Shown: positions 8,601 through 17,900 of the stretch, piece by piece
Layout: each line of letters starts with the position of its first letter
Numbering within the stretch: position 1 is the first letter of the stretch
IMG/VR virus record: IMGVR_UViG_3300021373_002342
Coordinates: 1 to 64,000 of that record
DNA length: 64,000 nt
Source of the DNA: a virus
Strand: one strand, 5' to 3'
Notes under the pieces: model-generated
What the model was told of the DNA's origin: nothing
Seen by the model: the letters and a program-made list of their open reading frames with translations, nothing else
Database searches by the model: none
Position numbers and translations under genes: made by a program

Positions 8601-11409
8601 TAATTGTATGACCATTACCGCCCCAACGCAAGTCAGCAATATATGCATCTAGTGCAAATTCTAAGTCACGTAAACATTTAACATCATCTGTACTGCTTAG
8701 ATTAATTGGAGCAACTGTGTCTAATATTGTTTGCTTGTTTGCATCAATAGCATCTGCTGCGTCAGTTAATGAACCGGCACCTCTCCAACTTCTATCTGGT
8801 ACATCTCTGTTACCAGGCAAGCTCTTAATAATATCGCCTTCCTTGATAACACCTAAAATAATTGCCATCAAATCTGTTGCTTTTTTAGCTTCTGCAATAG
8901 TACCTACATTTGCAGTATTTTGTGATTGACTGTTTTGTGTGTAACCACTATAAGCTGTTGCACTTGCACTTGTTGCAATAGTGTTTGCATCTGTGTCAAT
9001 TGCTGTTTTAGCATTTGTTAGTGAAGCAGCCGCCCATGATGTATCTGGAGTAACAACTGCTGGTAAACCTGTATCGTTTTCTGCATCAATTGCATCTACA
9101 ACAATTTGCACAAGAGCTTCTGTCGCTGCACCGTCTGCTATGTCTGCATCAGTACCTGAAGTAACCTGTGTTACTGTATTACCTGGTGAACGTGTAATAG
9201 TAGTTCCTTCAACAACATCACCAATAATTGCTACTAGTCTTTCATATGCTGCAACTGTTTGGTTTTTATGCACATCTGAAGTTTGAGCAAAGTCTTCGTA
9301 GAAGAAGAACTCTGTTGCTTCTACAGTAGCAAAGTTACCACCGTAACACATATCGTGTGCAACTGCGTTTGCTACAAACAACACATCACGAGTACATTTT
9401 GCAACTGGGTGTTTTGAGTTAGGATACTGTTGTTCTACCCAAGCATTTATTTCTGCTGTTAAGAAATCATAGTTTGCTTGAATTTTATCTTTACATGCTA
9501 ATTGACTTGCTGTACGTCCGCTTGATGGATTTGTAAATGTAATAGCTTTTAAGAAATCAATTTGTTTTTGCTGTGTTTCTGAATAGTATTCAACACGAGT
9601 ATTTTGATCTGCTGAAACTGCTCTTAAATTGTCATAGAATGTGTCAACTTCTAAATCTGCTGTTGCATCTACACCTGCTAATGCTTTAACTTGAGTTTCT
9701 GTGTCATTAATTGCTCCAACAACTCTAGCCCATGGTGCAGTAACACTGCCATCAGCTGAACTTAGTGCTGCACTACTATCTTCAGGATATTCAGAACTGT
9801 TAGACTCTGCAAGCCCTAAGAAAGTTGCATGATAGTTAGTACCTAGTGTAATATCGTAACCAACACCTTCTAGTATGTACTCCAAGTCTCTAGTACAACG
9901 TGCTTGCGGAGCGTATGCTTGCCCTAAGATAATATCGTCGATTACACCTTTTAAGTGCTTATATGCAAGAACAGTTTGTTCTGTAACTGCTAGTGTTTGA
10001 TCACTTTTGCTAAATCCATCGTAAAAGAAGAAACGTGCTGCGTCATGTGTAGCACTGTTACCGCCATATAATACATCATATGCAACTGCTTGTACTGCAA
10101 ACAATACATCTCTTTCGCACTTGGCTTCAATTTGTCCTGTGTGAGATGAAAAGTAGTTTCCAATGAAACTGTTAACTTCTTCTGTTAAAAAATCTAAGTT
10201 AGCAAGAATTGCATCTTTAGCTGCAATTTGTCCTGCTGTTGCACCACTAGTTGGGTTTGTATATGTAATACCTTTTAAGAAGTTTATTTGTTCTGTTTGT
10301 GTTGCAGAACTATAGTCTACTTTAGTTGGACCATCTACACAAATTGCTTCTATCCTATCAAAATAGATATCTACTGCTGCATCACCTGTTGTATCTACAC
10401 CATCTAGTGCTTTAACTTCTGACCTTGTATTAGCAATAGCAGTAATAACTTCTGCAGGAAGTGTATTATCATCTTGATACTCATTTGAGTTCGCTTCTGC
10501 TAGACCTTGGAATGTAGCATTATAGTTTGTTCCTAGTGTTATGTCAAGTCCTGCACCATCTAAGAAATAGCCTACATCTCTGTGACACTTAACTGCTTCA
10601 TTTTGTATAACAGATTTTTCAATAATACTGAATCTATTTTCGCTTAGATATTTTGTAGCAGTTGGATATTGATTAAAATTACTTGCTTCTTGTGCTGGCG
10701 GCTTACCACCTAGTGCATGATCTTCTAACTGTTCACCTGCTTGATTACCAAACGGCAATGGATTAACTCTAATAATAGATTGTGTACGTCTTACTACACG
10801 GAACTGGTCGCCTTCGCCTGTGTCGCTTGTTTCCCAATAGTAACCATCAAACTTATCAAAAATACCGTATTTGTTTACGCCCGGATTACGAATCTGTGGA
10901 CGCTGTTCACTTCCTAACACATCGCCTTGGTAGCTTGAACTTTTAATACCAAAGGTTGCTGCAGAAACACGTCCTGGCTGATAACGGAAAAAACGCTTGG
11001 ATGTTAATATTGCAACTTCGTCTGGTGGAGCAATTACCATTGCACCTGATTCTTCTGGCAAGTGCTTAACTCCCCATCCTAAGTTACCGCCTATTCCTGA
11101 ATACTGCGGTAGTGTGTTAGACACTTCGGAATACTCTAATGGCTCCGAAGACCATTCTGTTGGGTTAACATCATATGTGTTAACATCTGCAAAAATACCT
11201 AATGCAACTTCTGATCTTGGAATACCAAGTAACGAAAGTGCAACTTCTGATTGTATTTTATTCTGTTCTACAACAGGAATAGCTGTTTGGTCTGTTGCAA
11301 CAACAACTGGAATACTCTTTGCCGCAGGTTGTGCGCCCGGAGTAACTGGTGTTGTTCGACCAACGTTTACTACTGATGTGTTATTGTTTATATTGTTCAA
11401 GCTAGACAT
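5647..11409 (-). CDS. Giant virion structural protein (1920 aa) with internal tandem duplication
   Basis: The N-terminus (MSSLNNINNNTSVVNVGRTT) is Asn/Thr-rich, as in T4-like marine phage structural proteins. Residues about 275-735 contain two consecutive related units of roughly 230 residues, each opening with a C-x-R-D motif followed by GYDITLGTNY-type or GLDITLGTNY-type sequence. More distant CLRD copies lie near residues 910 and 1080. The C-terminal third carries the blocks shared with the 1150-residue gene. The ATG overlaps the stop of nothing but shares base 11409 with the upstream gene's stop, so translation is probably coupled. I infer a tail-fibre or baseplate-wedge-associated protein. 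Confidence 0.9.
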   Translation of the reverse strand: MSSLNNINNNTSVVNVGRTTPVTPGAQPAAKSIPVVVATDQTAIPVVEQNKIQSEVALSLLGIPRSEVALGIFADVNTYDVNPTEWSSEPLEYSEVSNTLPQYSGIGGNLGWGVKHLPEESGAMVIAPPDEVAILTSKRFFRYQPGRVSAATFGIKSSSYQGDVLGSEQRPQIRNPGVNKYGIFDKFDGYYWETSDTGEGDQFRVVRRTQSIIRVNPLPFGNQAGEQLEDHALGGKPPAQEASNFNQYPTATKYLSENRFSIIEKSVIQNEAVKCHRDVGYFLDGAGLDITLGTNYNATFQGLAEANSNEYQDDNTLPAEVITAIANTRSEVKALDGVDTTGDAAVDIYFDRIEAICVDGPTKVDYSSATQTEQINFLKGITYTNPTSGATAGQIAAKDAILANLDFLTEEVNSFIGNYFSSHTGQIEAKCERDVLFAVQAVAYDVLYGGNSATHDAARFFFYDGFSKSDQTLAVTEQTVLAYKHLKGVIDDIILGQAYAPQARCTRDLEYILEGVGYDITLGTNYHATFLGLAESNSSEYPEDSSAALSSADGSVTAPWARVVGAINDTETQVKALAGVDATADLEVDTFYDNLRAVSADQNTRVEYYSETQQKQIDFLKAITFTNPSSGRTASQLACKDKIQANYDFLTAEINAWVEQQYPNSKHPVAKCTRDVLFVANAVAHDMCYGGNFATVEATEFFFYEDFAQTSDVHKNQTVAAYERLVAIIGDVVEGTTITRSPGNTVTQVTSGTDADIADGAATEALVQIVVDAIDAENDTGLPAVVTPDTSWAAASLTNAKTAIDTDANTIATSASATAYSGYTQNSQSQNTANVGTIAEAKKATDLMAIILGVIKEGDIIKSLPGNRDVPDRSWRGAGSLTDAADAIDANKQTILDTVAPINLSSTDDVKCLRDLEFALDAYIADLRWGGNGHTITNATTYQTALLLDAEREGETHYYFRYVLRDELYKLGELEARDKVADLAAYMLQAVTKNGTPGSKYPPVPGPDGTTGAITQAQVAAATYGQKPKLDTIFSVYDKYLGYLIGESLAYDATQFVNAEKGFSYADAQAYEDVLKFKCLRDVKYVVRGYASDLQYGGNAATAYNAKKYYSDGELKVYSQTDGNGVVAEVERHKYLLWLLTGQQPGEVFSGTQTTFSLSGYTDVCTFFALSDAQKVRLTDLATIIINNFNNEYTGSVEFGSAGQFGDLVILRDGLIMVHAAVYDPSLLKKKYKAPAKLDVDNNAIAYAGEPVIIGSYVNYYGDCPDLVNGKTYFVANVTGPKGTVIQLRDPTEAGFNEFDVNPDDAVIDITATGNGPHYIETPVPFIVPNVYEDVDPAWTLGQRRYDGMFPYMYTDTGTLPADANSITAGFIDTAIDTAQNAAQLKTQIDDLNFKYKTWVRDNVDPTYFSVYEYRVGRSRFSGDALDGQTRTAVYSDNVLDKRAGEVFRNGDVAAEQTSVWDFDFSKVTMLKVEFSWYGAVGALFLAYVPVDNGDARWVRVHHLRCSNQLKISSLGNATLPITYLVYGGGSENRFGIANSSRLANPYGTYSEFLVKYGASYYIDGGDRGTVRLFNHSSDTPTDINGSRYTLGVDSANADDPVSPYIQVTNRGPFDSGNREAPVVSTFYIGAQVITGNSQDQNVKVVWIDTANGYLYLNKPISQVSSLSVIVDRPALVYGLKTKDNIVSGDGDDVRNRVQVYPTRLSVGSSGNVNAKLTLLKTPIYQNNVQTVGTLSVTAESDVNASYTIPVDNITYLKENGDFTYGWFLASLNGSETLINVLGRLEKESDAYHFYPTEIYNGTLVLASGATFLKDGVFDPNGNELNPSETTFEKERLSSVEVALRAQAPIPGTGISLASYYIAPGAEEFDLATYFDYNKEYISYPLTDEIATLWLAAYSNQTATTDTQVSLSASFTWEEQ
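9200..10590 (-). repeat. Tandem protein-level duplication inside the 1920-aa structural gene
   Basis: Two consecutive segments of about 230 codons encode related sequence. Unit 1 runs from about 10590 to 9905 and unit 2 from about 9904 to 9200. Shared landmarks are ITLGTNY-ATF, QI-FLK-IT-TNP-SG, C-RDVLF-AVA-D--YGGN and FFFY-DF. The units differ at many positions, so this is an ancient coding duplication and not an assembly repeat. Confidence 0.75.
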
Positions 11410-14400
11410 TAGTTAATTTTCCCTTTGACGACTACAAAATTATTTTGTATTAGTATTCTTCCTGTTGTTCCGTTTGCTACATCTGTTATATCACCAAACG
11501 TATCACCAAAATCAATACTTACAGTCTTGTTAGTAGTATTTATTGCTGTTATCTCTCCGTCCTGTGATGCATTGGGTGGAGTTGTTGCGTGATTTTCGAG
11601 TCTGATAATTGTTCCTATAGTTAATCCAGTCAAGTCATTTACTGTTACAACAAACGGCCCTCCTGGTTGTTGATTACCTTCTGATACAATACTTGCTGTA
11701 CCATTGTAAACATATTCTGTTGCAACAATTCTGTATACTAAACCTTGTGAATTTGGATTAGCTGCACTTAGTGATGCATAGTTTGCTCTACCAAGTAAAT
11801 CATTTACTTTTGCTTGCGTAATTCTAAAAGCAAAATTACCCTGTTGCATGTCGGCTGCTGATTGTATAAATTCAGCATATGGATTACCTACAATATCTTC
11901 TGAATAATCTGTTGAAAGTTCTTCAACATTGTTAGTTTTTACTAGTTCATTTATAAACATTGTAAGACGTCCTTGATTTGCTGTAAAATCAAAGAACTGG
12001 CCATTTTCTTGGTATACATATTGTGTACTATTGTAATCTGCATTTTGTTCTATTTGAATATTAACTTGATCGTATTCTGAATTCAATACATCTGGATTTT
12101 GTATAAACTCGCCTGCTGCACCAAGTATAACGTTTGGAGTAAGAATAATTTTACTTGCGCCATATGCAAATATACCCGAACCACAGTCATCAACTACATT
12201 AGGACTTACAATTCCTTTTTGTACTGCACCAATACTAACTGGTCCTGGAAACCCTCTAAATGTATTATGAGCTATTTTAACATTCCTACATTCGTCAAAG
12301 AATACAGGACCATATCCCTCATATACATATGTTAGTGTTCCATTTGTTATTTCGCAATTTAAAAGTGTAAGGTCTTGTGTAATTGAAGGGTCAAAGCTGT
12401 ATACTCCTCCACCAATTACATTTTGTATTTCAACATTTTCGATCAATATATCTTGACCATACATATGAACTGCATAGTTTAGATACGGATTTGCAATGTC
12501 TGAAGCAAGGAATTGGTTTACAAAGTTTCCATCAATTCGAAGATTCTTAAGACTTACATTTTTAAAACTGGTATAATTGTCGTCATCTAGTCTAATTATT
12601 GAGTTACTTGCTGTTGCAGTATTCATTGACCATGGAGTTTTAATTAATTGAGTTTGATCGCCTTGACCATAAAAAGTAAAATCTGATGGTAAATTAAGTT
12701 CTTTAACATAGTATGTTCTATTTTCTAGTTCAACACTGTTTCTGTTTTGTGATTTAGCTTGATTAATAGATGCTTGAAGATTTATAGTATCGTCAATAAC
12801 AATGCTTGTCGAAGCTGAACTTGATACAAAACTATCATCTAGTTCAAGTTGATTGTTATCAAGGTCGATGCTAGTAATTCGTGTGTCTATCCAACCTTTT
12901 ACAGGATTAGCAGGCGGAACGAGCGGAACATGTACTACTCCACTAGTTTCAGTAAATGCATTTGTAAAATCTTTGCCAGCCCAATCTACTCTATCAAAAT
13001 CATAATAGTCAGTCCACTGTATGTTACTTAAATTTGCTTGAAGTTCTTTTGGACCTAATACATAAATTAATTTATGCTGTACTTCTGCACCAACTTTTCT
13101 GTAAACACAGATTGCGTGGTTAGCACTTTGTCTACTCAATGTTAATTGCACATTGTTGTTATTGTTAAACCCGCTTAGTGCTGCACTTGGAAGATCAACA
13201 ATAGCACTAATTGTTGCTGAACTAATTTTACCTGTTGTTATGTCCATTTGTGCAATTCGATAATCAAATGGTGTTTCGTCGCCAGCATCTGGCTCTCCAA
13301 ATCCAACTGCTGCTACCGCTAAAGATAGATTTGTTGTTGTTTGATCTAAAGGTGGAATAGGAAGATTATCCTCATCAAGCTCTGTTGGACTTGCATTATA
13401 TAATCTTACATATTGATTTGCTTTAAAATAGGATATATCGTTAGCGTTAACTGTAACAATATTTGTTAATGTATCTGTTAAAGTTTGAACTTGTAATAAC
13501 GCACTTGTATCAAATGTTTGATCTACGTCAATTGATCCGCTAACTAAAAGATTACCGCGAATACTTACACCACCGTCAACACTTAATGCACCAGTATCAA
13601 AGTCTAATGCACTTTGAGTACTATTAATTTTAACATCAACACCTTGTGCAATGTTTAATAGATTCGCTGATAGTGTTGCACTTTCAATACCACCGGTTGT
13701 AAATGTAAGTGTATCTTCGTCTGCACCAGCAGATGATTCAGTGGTAATTGTAGTATCTTGGTCGGCATCTTTAACGCCTCCTAGGCTACCCCAATATGTT
13801 CCGTCAAAGCCTTCATATGCATTTAATTCTGAATTAAATCTAATACCGCCTGCAGGTATAGTTCCTCTTTCTGCTGTGGTTCCTGATGGAATAACAACTG
13901 CATTAGTTCCTAAAATACCTAAATAACCTGTACCTTTTGCATTTATAGTTACATTTGTATTATCTGAAGTTGATGATATTGTTGTACCTGAAAATGACAA
14001 TCCTTTGATACTGTTTAATTCAACAAAACTAAAGTTTCCAGAACCATCTGTAACTAGATAATCATCAGCATTACCGTCTGTAATACTTAAATCTAACAAT
14101 GATGTAGGTATAACAGGCTTATCAGTTAGGTCATTATAACTTACTGCACCTGCTTCTGGTAGTGTTCTGTATTCTAAATCTCCACCACTATTAATAGTTA
14201 GGTACTGACCTTCAACACCGTCGTTTGCGATTTTTAATTTTATTTCAGATACAAAATCATCTTGAATTTGATTAAGACCAATTGTACCACTTAATTCTAA
14301 GAAATTAGATGCACCACCGCCTCCGCCAGTGCCTCCTGTCATTGTTATAAACTGTAGGTTACCAGCGCCGTCTGTTGCAAGAACTTGACCTGACTGACCT

Positions 14401-14804
14401 TCTACAACATCCAACTCGTTAACGCCAACAGTATTTGCTCGGATTTGAGCAGTGCTTGCTGTTCCGCTTAAATCGCCTCCAACAACAGGATCTTGTAAAG
14501 GTATGTTTTGAAAACTAATTATTCCAGAGCCGTTTGTTGTTAAAACTTGTCCAGATGAACCATCTAATATTCCAAGCTCTAAAATTGTACTTGGAATAGC
14601 TGGTTTATCGCTTAGTTCTTCGTAACTACCAGTAAATTCGGTGTCTTGAATTACAATTCTCTGTGCTTCAACTGTACCAATTGCACTAATGTTTAGTGCA
14701 TTTACAATACTACTGCCAGTTAATAAAAGATTGTCACCTTCGGGTAATTCACGAAACTGGTTTCCGTTTGTGGTGTCTACTATAATTGGATATCTATTTG
14801 CCAT
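11409..14804 (-). CDS. Virion protein with central beta-helix (pectate-lyase-like) domain (1131 aa)
   Basis: The first 600 residues are low-complexity fibre-type sequence with repeated VLTTNGSG and LATDGAGN motifs. Residues about 690-900 look like a right-handed parallel beta-helix: short beta-strand units such as FKNVSLKNLRIDGNF, ILIENVEIQNVIGGGV, LTLLNCEITNG and NVKIAHNTFRG. Such domains occur in phage tailspikes that bind or degrade polysaccharide. No catalytic acid pair can be assigned by eye. A TAAATA element 21 nt upstream and an AGGATT ribosome site support the ATG at 14804. I infer an adhesin or depolymerase-like fibre component. Confidence 0.88.
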   Translation of the reverse strand: MANRYPIIVDTTNGNQFRELPEGDNLLLTGSSIVNALNISAIGTVEAQRIVIQDTEFTGSYEELSDKPAIPSTILELGILDGSSGQVLTTNGSGIISFQNIPLQDPVVGGDLSGTASTAQIRANTVGVNELDVVEGQSGQVLATDGAGNLQFITMTGGTGGGGGASNFLELSGTIGLNQIQDDFVSEIKLKIANDGVEGQYLTINSGGDLEYRTLPEAGAVSYNDLTDKPVIPTSLLDLSITDGNADDYLVTDGSGNFSFVELNSIKGLSFSGTTISSTSDNTNVTINAKGTGYLGILGTNAVVIPSGTTAERGTIPAGGIRFNSELNAYEGFDGTYWGSLGGVKDADQDTTITTESSAGADEDTLTFTTGGIESATLSANLLNIAQGVDVKINSTQSALDFDTGALSVDGGVSIRGNLLVSGSIDVDQTFDTSALLQVQTLTDTLTNIVTVNANDISYFKANQYVRLYNASPTELDEDNLPIPPLDQTTTNLSLAVAAVGFGEPDAGDETPFDYRIAQMDITTGKISSATISAIVDLPSAALSGFNNNNNVQLTLSRQSANHAICVYRKVGAEVQHKLIYVLGPKELQANLSNIQWTDYYDFDRVDWAGKDFTNAFTETSGVVHVPLVPPANPVKGWIDTRITSIDLDNNQLELDDSFVSSSASTSIVIDDTINLQASINQAKSQNRNSVELENRTYYVKELNLPSDFTFYGQGDQTQLIKTPWSMNTATASNSIIRLDDDNYTSFKNVSLKNLRIDGNFVNQFLASDIANPYLNYAVHMYGQDILIENVEIQNVIGGGVYSFDPSITQDLTLLNCEITNGTLTYVYEGYGPVFFDECRNVKIAHNTFRGFPGPVSIGAVQKGIVSPNVVDDCGSGIFAYGASKIILTPNVILGAAGEFIQNPDVLNSEYDQVNIQIEQNADYNSTQYVYQENGQFFDFTANQGRLTMFINELVKTNNVEELSTDYSEDIVGNPYAEFIQSAADMQQGNFAFRITQAKVNDLLGRANYASLSAANPNSQGLVYRIVATEYVYNGTASIVSEGNQQPGGPFVVTVNDLTGLTIGTIIRLENHATTPPNASQDGEITAINTTNKTVSIDFGDTFGDITDVANGTTGRILIQNNFVVVKGKIN

Positions 14805-14809
14805 TCGAA

Positions 14810-14962
14810 TTAATCCTGTTTTTTATATTTATCGGAATCCGTTACTTTAGGATTTCCGTTAATCTTTACTTGCAAACGAGGACCCCTGTTTGCAATAACT
14901 GTAGTTCGTTTACCGTTTTCGTGTACAAAACTTTTGCCCTGTTTTCTTTTACTACTAGACAT
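14810..14962 (-). CDS. Small basic protein (50 aa) between structural genes
   Basis: ATG at 14962 overlaps the TAA of the 3064-residue gene (TAATG), so translation is probably coupled. The product is lysine/arginine-rich (MSSSKRKQGKSFVHENGKRT) with no cysteine or membrane segment. The 3' part of the gene contains the TAAATA element of the downstream beta-helix gene. I do not recognise a family. Confidence 0.65.
   Translation of the reverse strand: MSSSKRKQGKSFVHENGKRTTVIANRGPRLQVKINGNPKVTDSDKYKKQD
14826..14833 (-). promoter_or_regulatory. T4-type late promoter motif upstream of the beta-helix gene
   Basis: The minus strand reads GATAAATA. The TAAATA core lies 21 nt before the ATG at 14804 and is followed by an AGGATT ribosome site. 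This is the leadered class of late motif in this genome. Confidence 0.6.
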
Positions 14963-17900
14963 TAGACTCTACCTACTACAACTTCAACAATGCCTTTTCC
15001 GTCATCGTCTTTTGTTCCAACTGCTTTACCAATTACTCTGCCTATGCTTGGATTATTATCTACCATTGCATATCCTGGTATTGCACTTGTTACAAGCATA
15101 TCACCTTTAGAAACTTTACCGATTACTTTACATGGTACACGACCTTGTAATGCAATGCCAGTAACGTGATCTCCTTCTAAATGTGAGTTCATTAAATAAG
15201 CAGGATTAGTTGTTACAACACCAGCAACACGATGGTCGCCTTTTGTATTAGTTACAGTAACTTCTGCATCACCGCCAAATACTAGTACTGTTCCTGATTC
15301 GTATTCTGCATCACCTAAATAGTTTTCTGCCAAGTCAGCATATTGTGCTTGTGTTGCTGTACCATAGAATGTAGTAGCATACATTGCTTGGAATTTTTTA
15401 CTTGCAGTGCCAACAGTATTAGTGCCGTCATTGCCTCTATTTAAAATGTTGTTAGCAATTACATCTCCGCCAATAAGTGCATCATTAGCAAACCATGCAT
15501 CACCTGTTTCTTCATTAAGTATAATTTTATACGAATCAAGTGTGCCACTGCCGTTGTTACCAGTATTTGTAATTCTAATTAAATCTCCAGACGCTGCTGC
15601 TGCTGTTGTTGGATTGTTACCTGTTTTTGCACCCCAATCAGTACTTCCTTTGGATGCAATATAATATAGTGTATCAATATTGCCAGCATTGTCTGTTATT
15701 TCTGTAGCAGATCCTACTTGGAAACCATTTGTAATTTCGATGTCGTCTACATAAAGAGTTTTGTATCTATTATCATCTGTACCAATATCGTATGTAGAAT
15801 CAAGATCTGGGAATGTACCAGTACTATCAAAAGTAAATGGTATCTTAACTGTATTGTTGCTGCTGTCGCCGACTACAAATCCAATTTGGCCTTCACCGCC
15901 ACCTGCTGCACCATTACCTAGTGCAATACCAGTACTTGCTAGTCCCTTTTCTCTCGGAGTTTCAATAAAGGAAGTATACATCCAATCAGCAGCAATAAAT
16001 GGACTAGTTGCTGCAATCTCTGAAGCTTCTTGAAGTGTGCTGCGAGTAAAGTTATTTGCTACTTGTACAGTTCCATCTCCGTTTCCGGTATTGTTTGCAA
16101 TAAATGTATCGCCAACTTTCCAATCGCCATTAGCAGATCTTTGATCAGCTGCTGCAACACAATTATTCCAGTTGGTAGGGGTTTGACCTACATCGTCGCC
16201 TAACGAAAGGATTTCATACATAGTACTTGCTGTTAGAGAACTAGCAGAAATTTCATTAGGATCTCCCATTTTACCAATATTAACGTTTCCAGGAATCTTA
16301 ACATCGGGTCCAAATCCATCAGCAGTCATATCACCTGCTGCTGATAATATAAGTCCACCTTGTATATTGCTGAGTTTTAAACCATCAGCTGTAGTAGTTG
16401 TAAGAACTGTTGGACTAGAACCTGTTCCAATTTTATAACTGTCAGCAGTAATACCACTGTTAGTATCAGTTTTTACAACAGAGTTTTTAGCACCTGCTGT
16501 GGTAAATGGTGCAACTCGATAACTGTCGTTACCAGTACGTTCCATTATACCTGCTGTTGCATAGTCAGCTGGTGATGCTAGATCGCCATTAATATCTACT
16601 GTATTGAAGTTATCATGTTGTAGGCCGTTGCCTTCATCAACTACTGTATCAAATGTTACTTCAGCAACATTTGCACTTGACGCTGCACTATTACCTAATA
16701 CAGTATCACTACCAATTTTTTTAATTTTATCTAAAGTAATACCGTTGTTTTTTAATTGTACATAACCTCTAGTAACTCTAAAGTTGGCAAAGTCAAATGT
16801 TGATAAACCTAGCTCTGCTTGGTTGTTTTGTCTTGTAACTGTACCCTTTGGTAATGTAGAAGTACTTATTACACGTTTTACAGTACCGGTTGTAGTAGCA
16901 CCTACACCTGTTAATACTGCTACAAATGTTTGGTTAGCAACATATGTATCTCCAGTAGTTCCTGCTGCATTATTCCATTGTGTTTGTGTTGTATCACCTA
17001 GACTAACAATTTGATATGTATATCCTTGTACAATGTCTGCAATGCTTTCAGTTGGAATATCTGTTTGAACTGTTACAAAGTTATCTGCTTCTTGTAGATA
17101 TAATTTAGACTGTTCAATATCAGCTGCTATATTAACATCAGCATTTACAATAACTTCTGGATTGATCTGCATGTCAAAGTATGCTGTAGGTGTATCCAAT
17201 ATAGTTGGAGTACCTGCTTGATCGTCGTTTTCTAATCTACGTGTAGTTAAAGATATGTCACTTACAGGTTGTGTGCCGCCTTGGCCATCATCAACAAATG
17301 GTTCTTCTGAAATATTAATCATTTCAGCAAACGGCCCTGTAATTACTAAACCATTACGTGTGCCACTTGTAGTGATGCCAGTTAGATTTCCGTCAACATC
17401 AAATGTTCCGTCGCCGTCATAGATCGGTGTTGGATTTTCGTCTGGTGTAACTAGATCGTATGAATCTGGTCCTGCTTCAAAACTTACAACAATAACATTA
17501 CCTATCGAAATATCTAACTTAGAGTAGTTGCCTACAATTTTACCAAAGTTTTGAGATCCTGTAACGTCAGTTAAATATTTTCCAACTCCAAATGTTGCAT
17601 TTACACCTAGCTCACTTGTTTCTGATGAGATGTAAATGGTTTTAGTATTGGTAAATCCTAAGAACTCGTTTGTTGTGGCGCCTTCGTTTTCAACATCTCT
17701 TAGACTAGTTGCTGCTGCATATTCTTGAGTTTGTAGATCAACATAGTCTCTGTTTACTGCTGTTGTTCCTGGTGTACTATTAATGTCAACTGGAGCAATG
17801 TTTTCAATGGTGTTACCATTCATTTTCAAGTTGCCTAACATCGGAACAGCACCATTCTGTGTAATCACTGATGGACCTAACGGATTTGGAACAGAATTAC

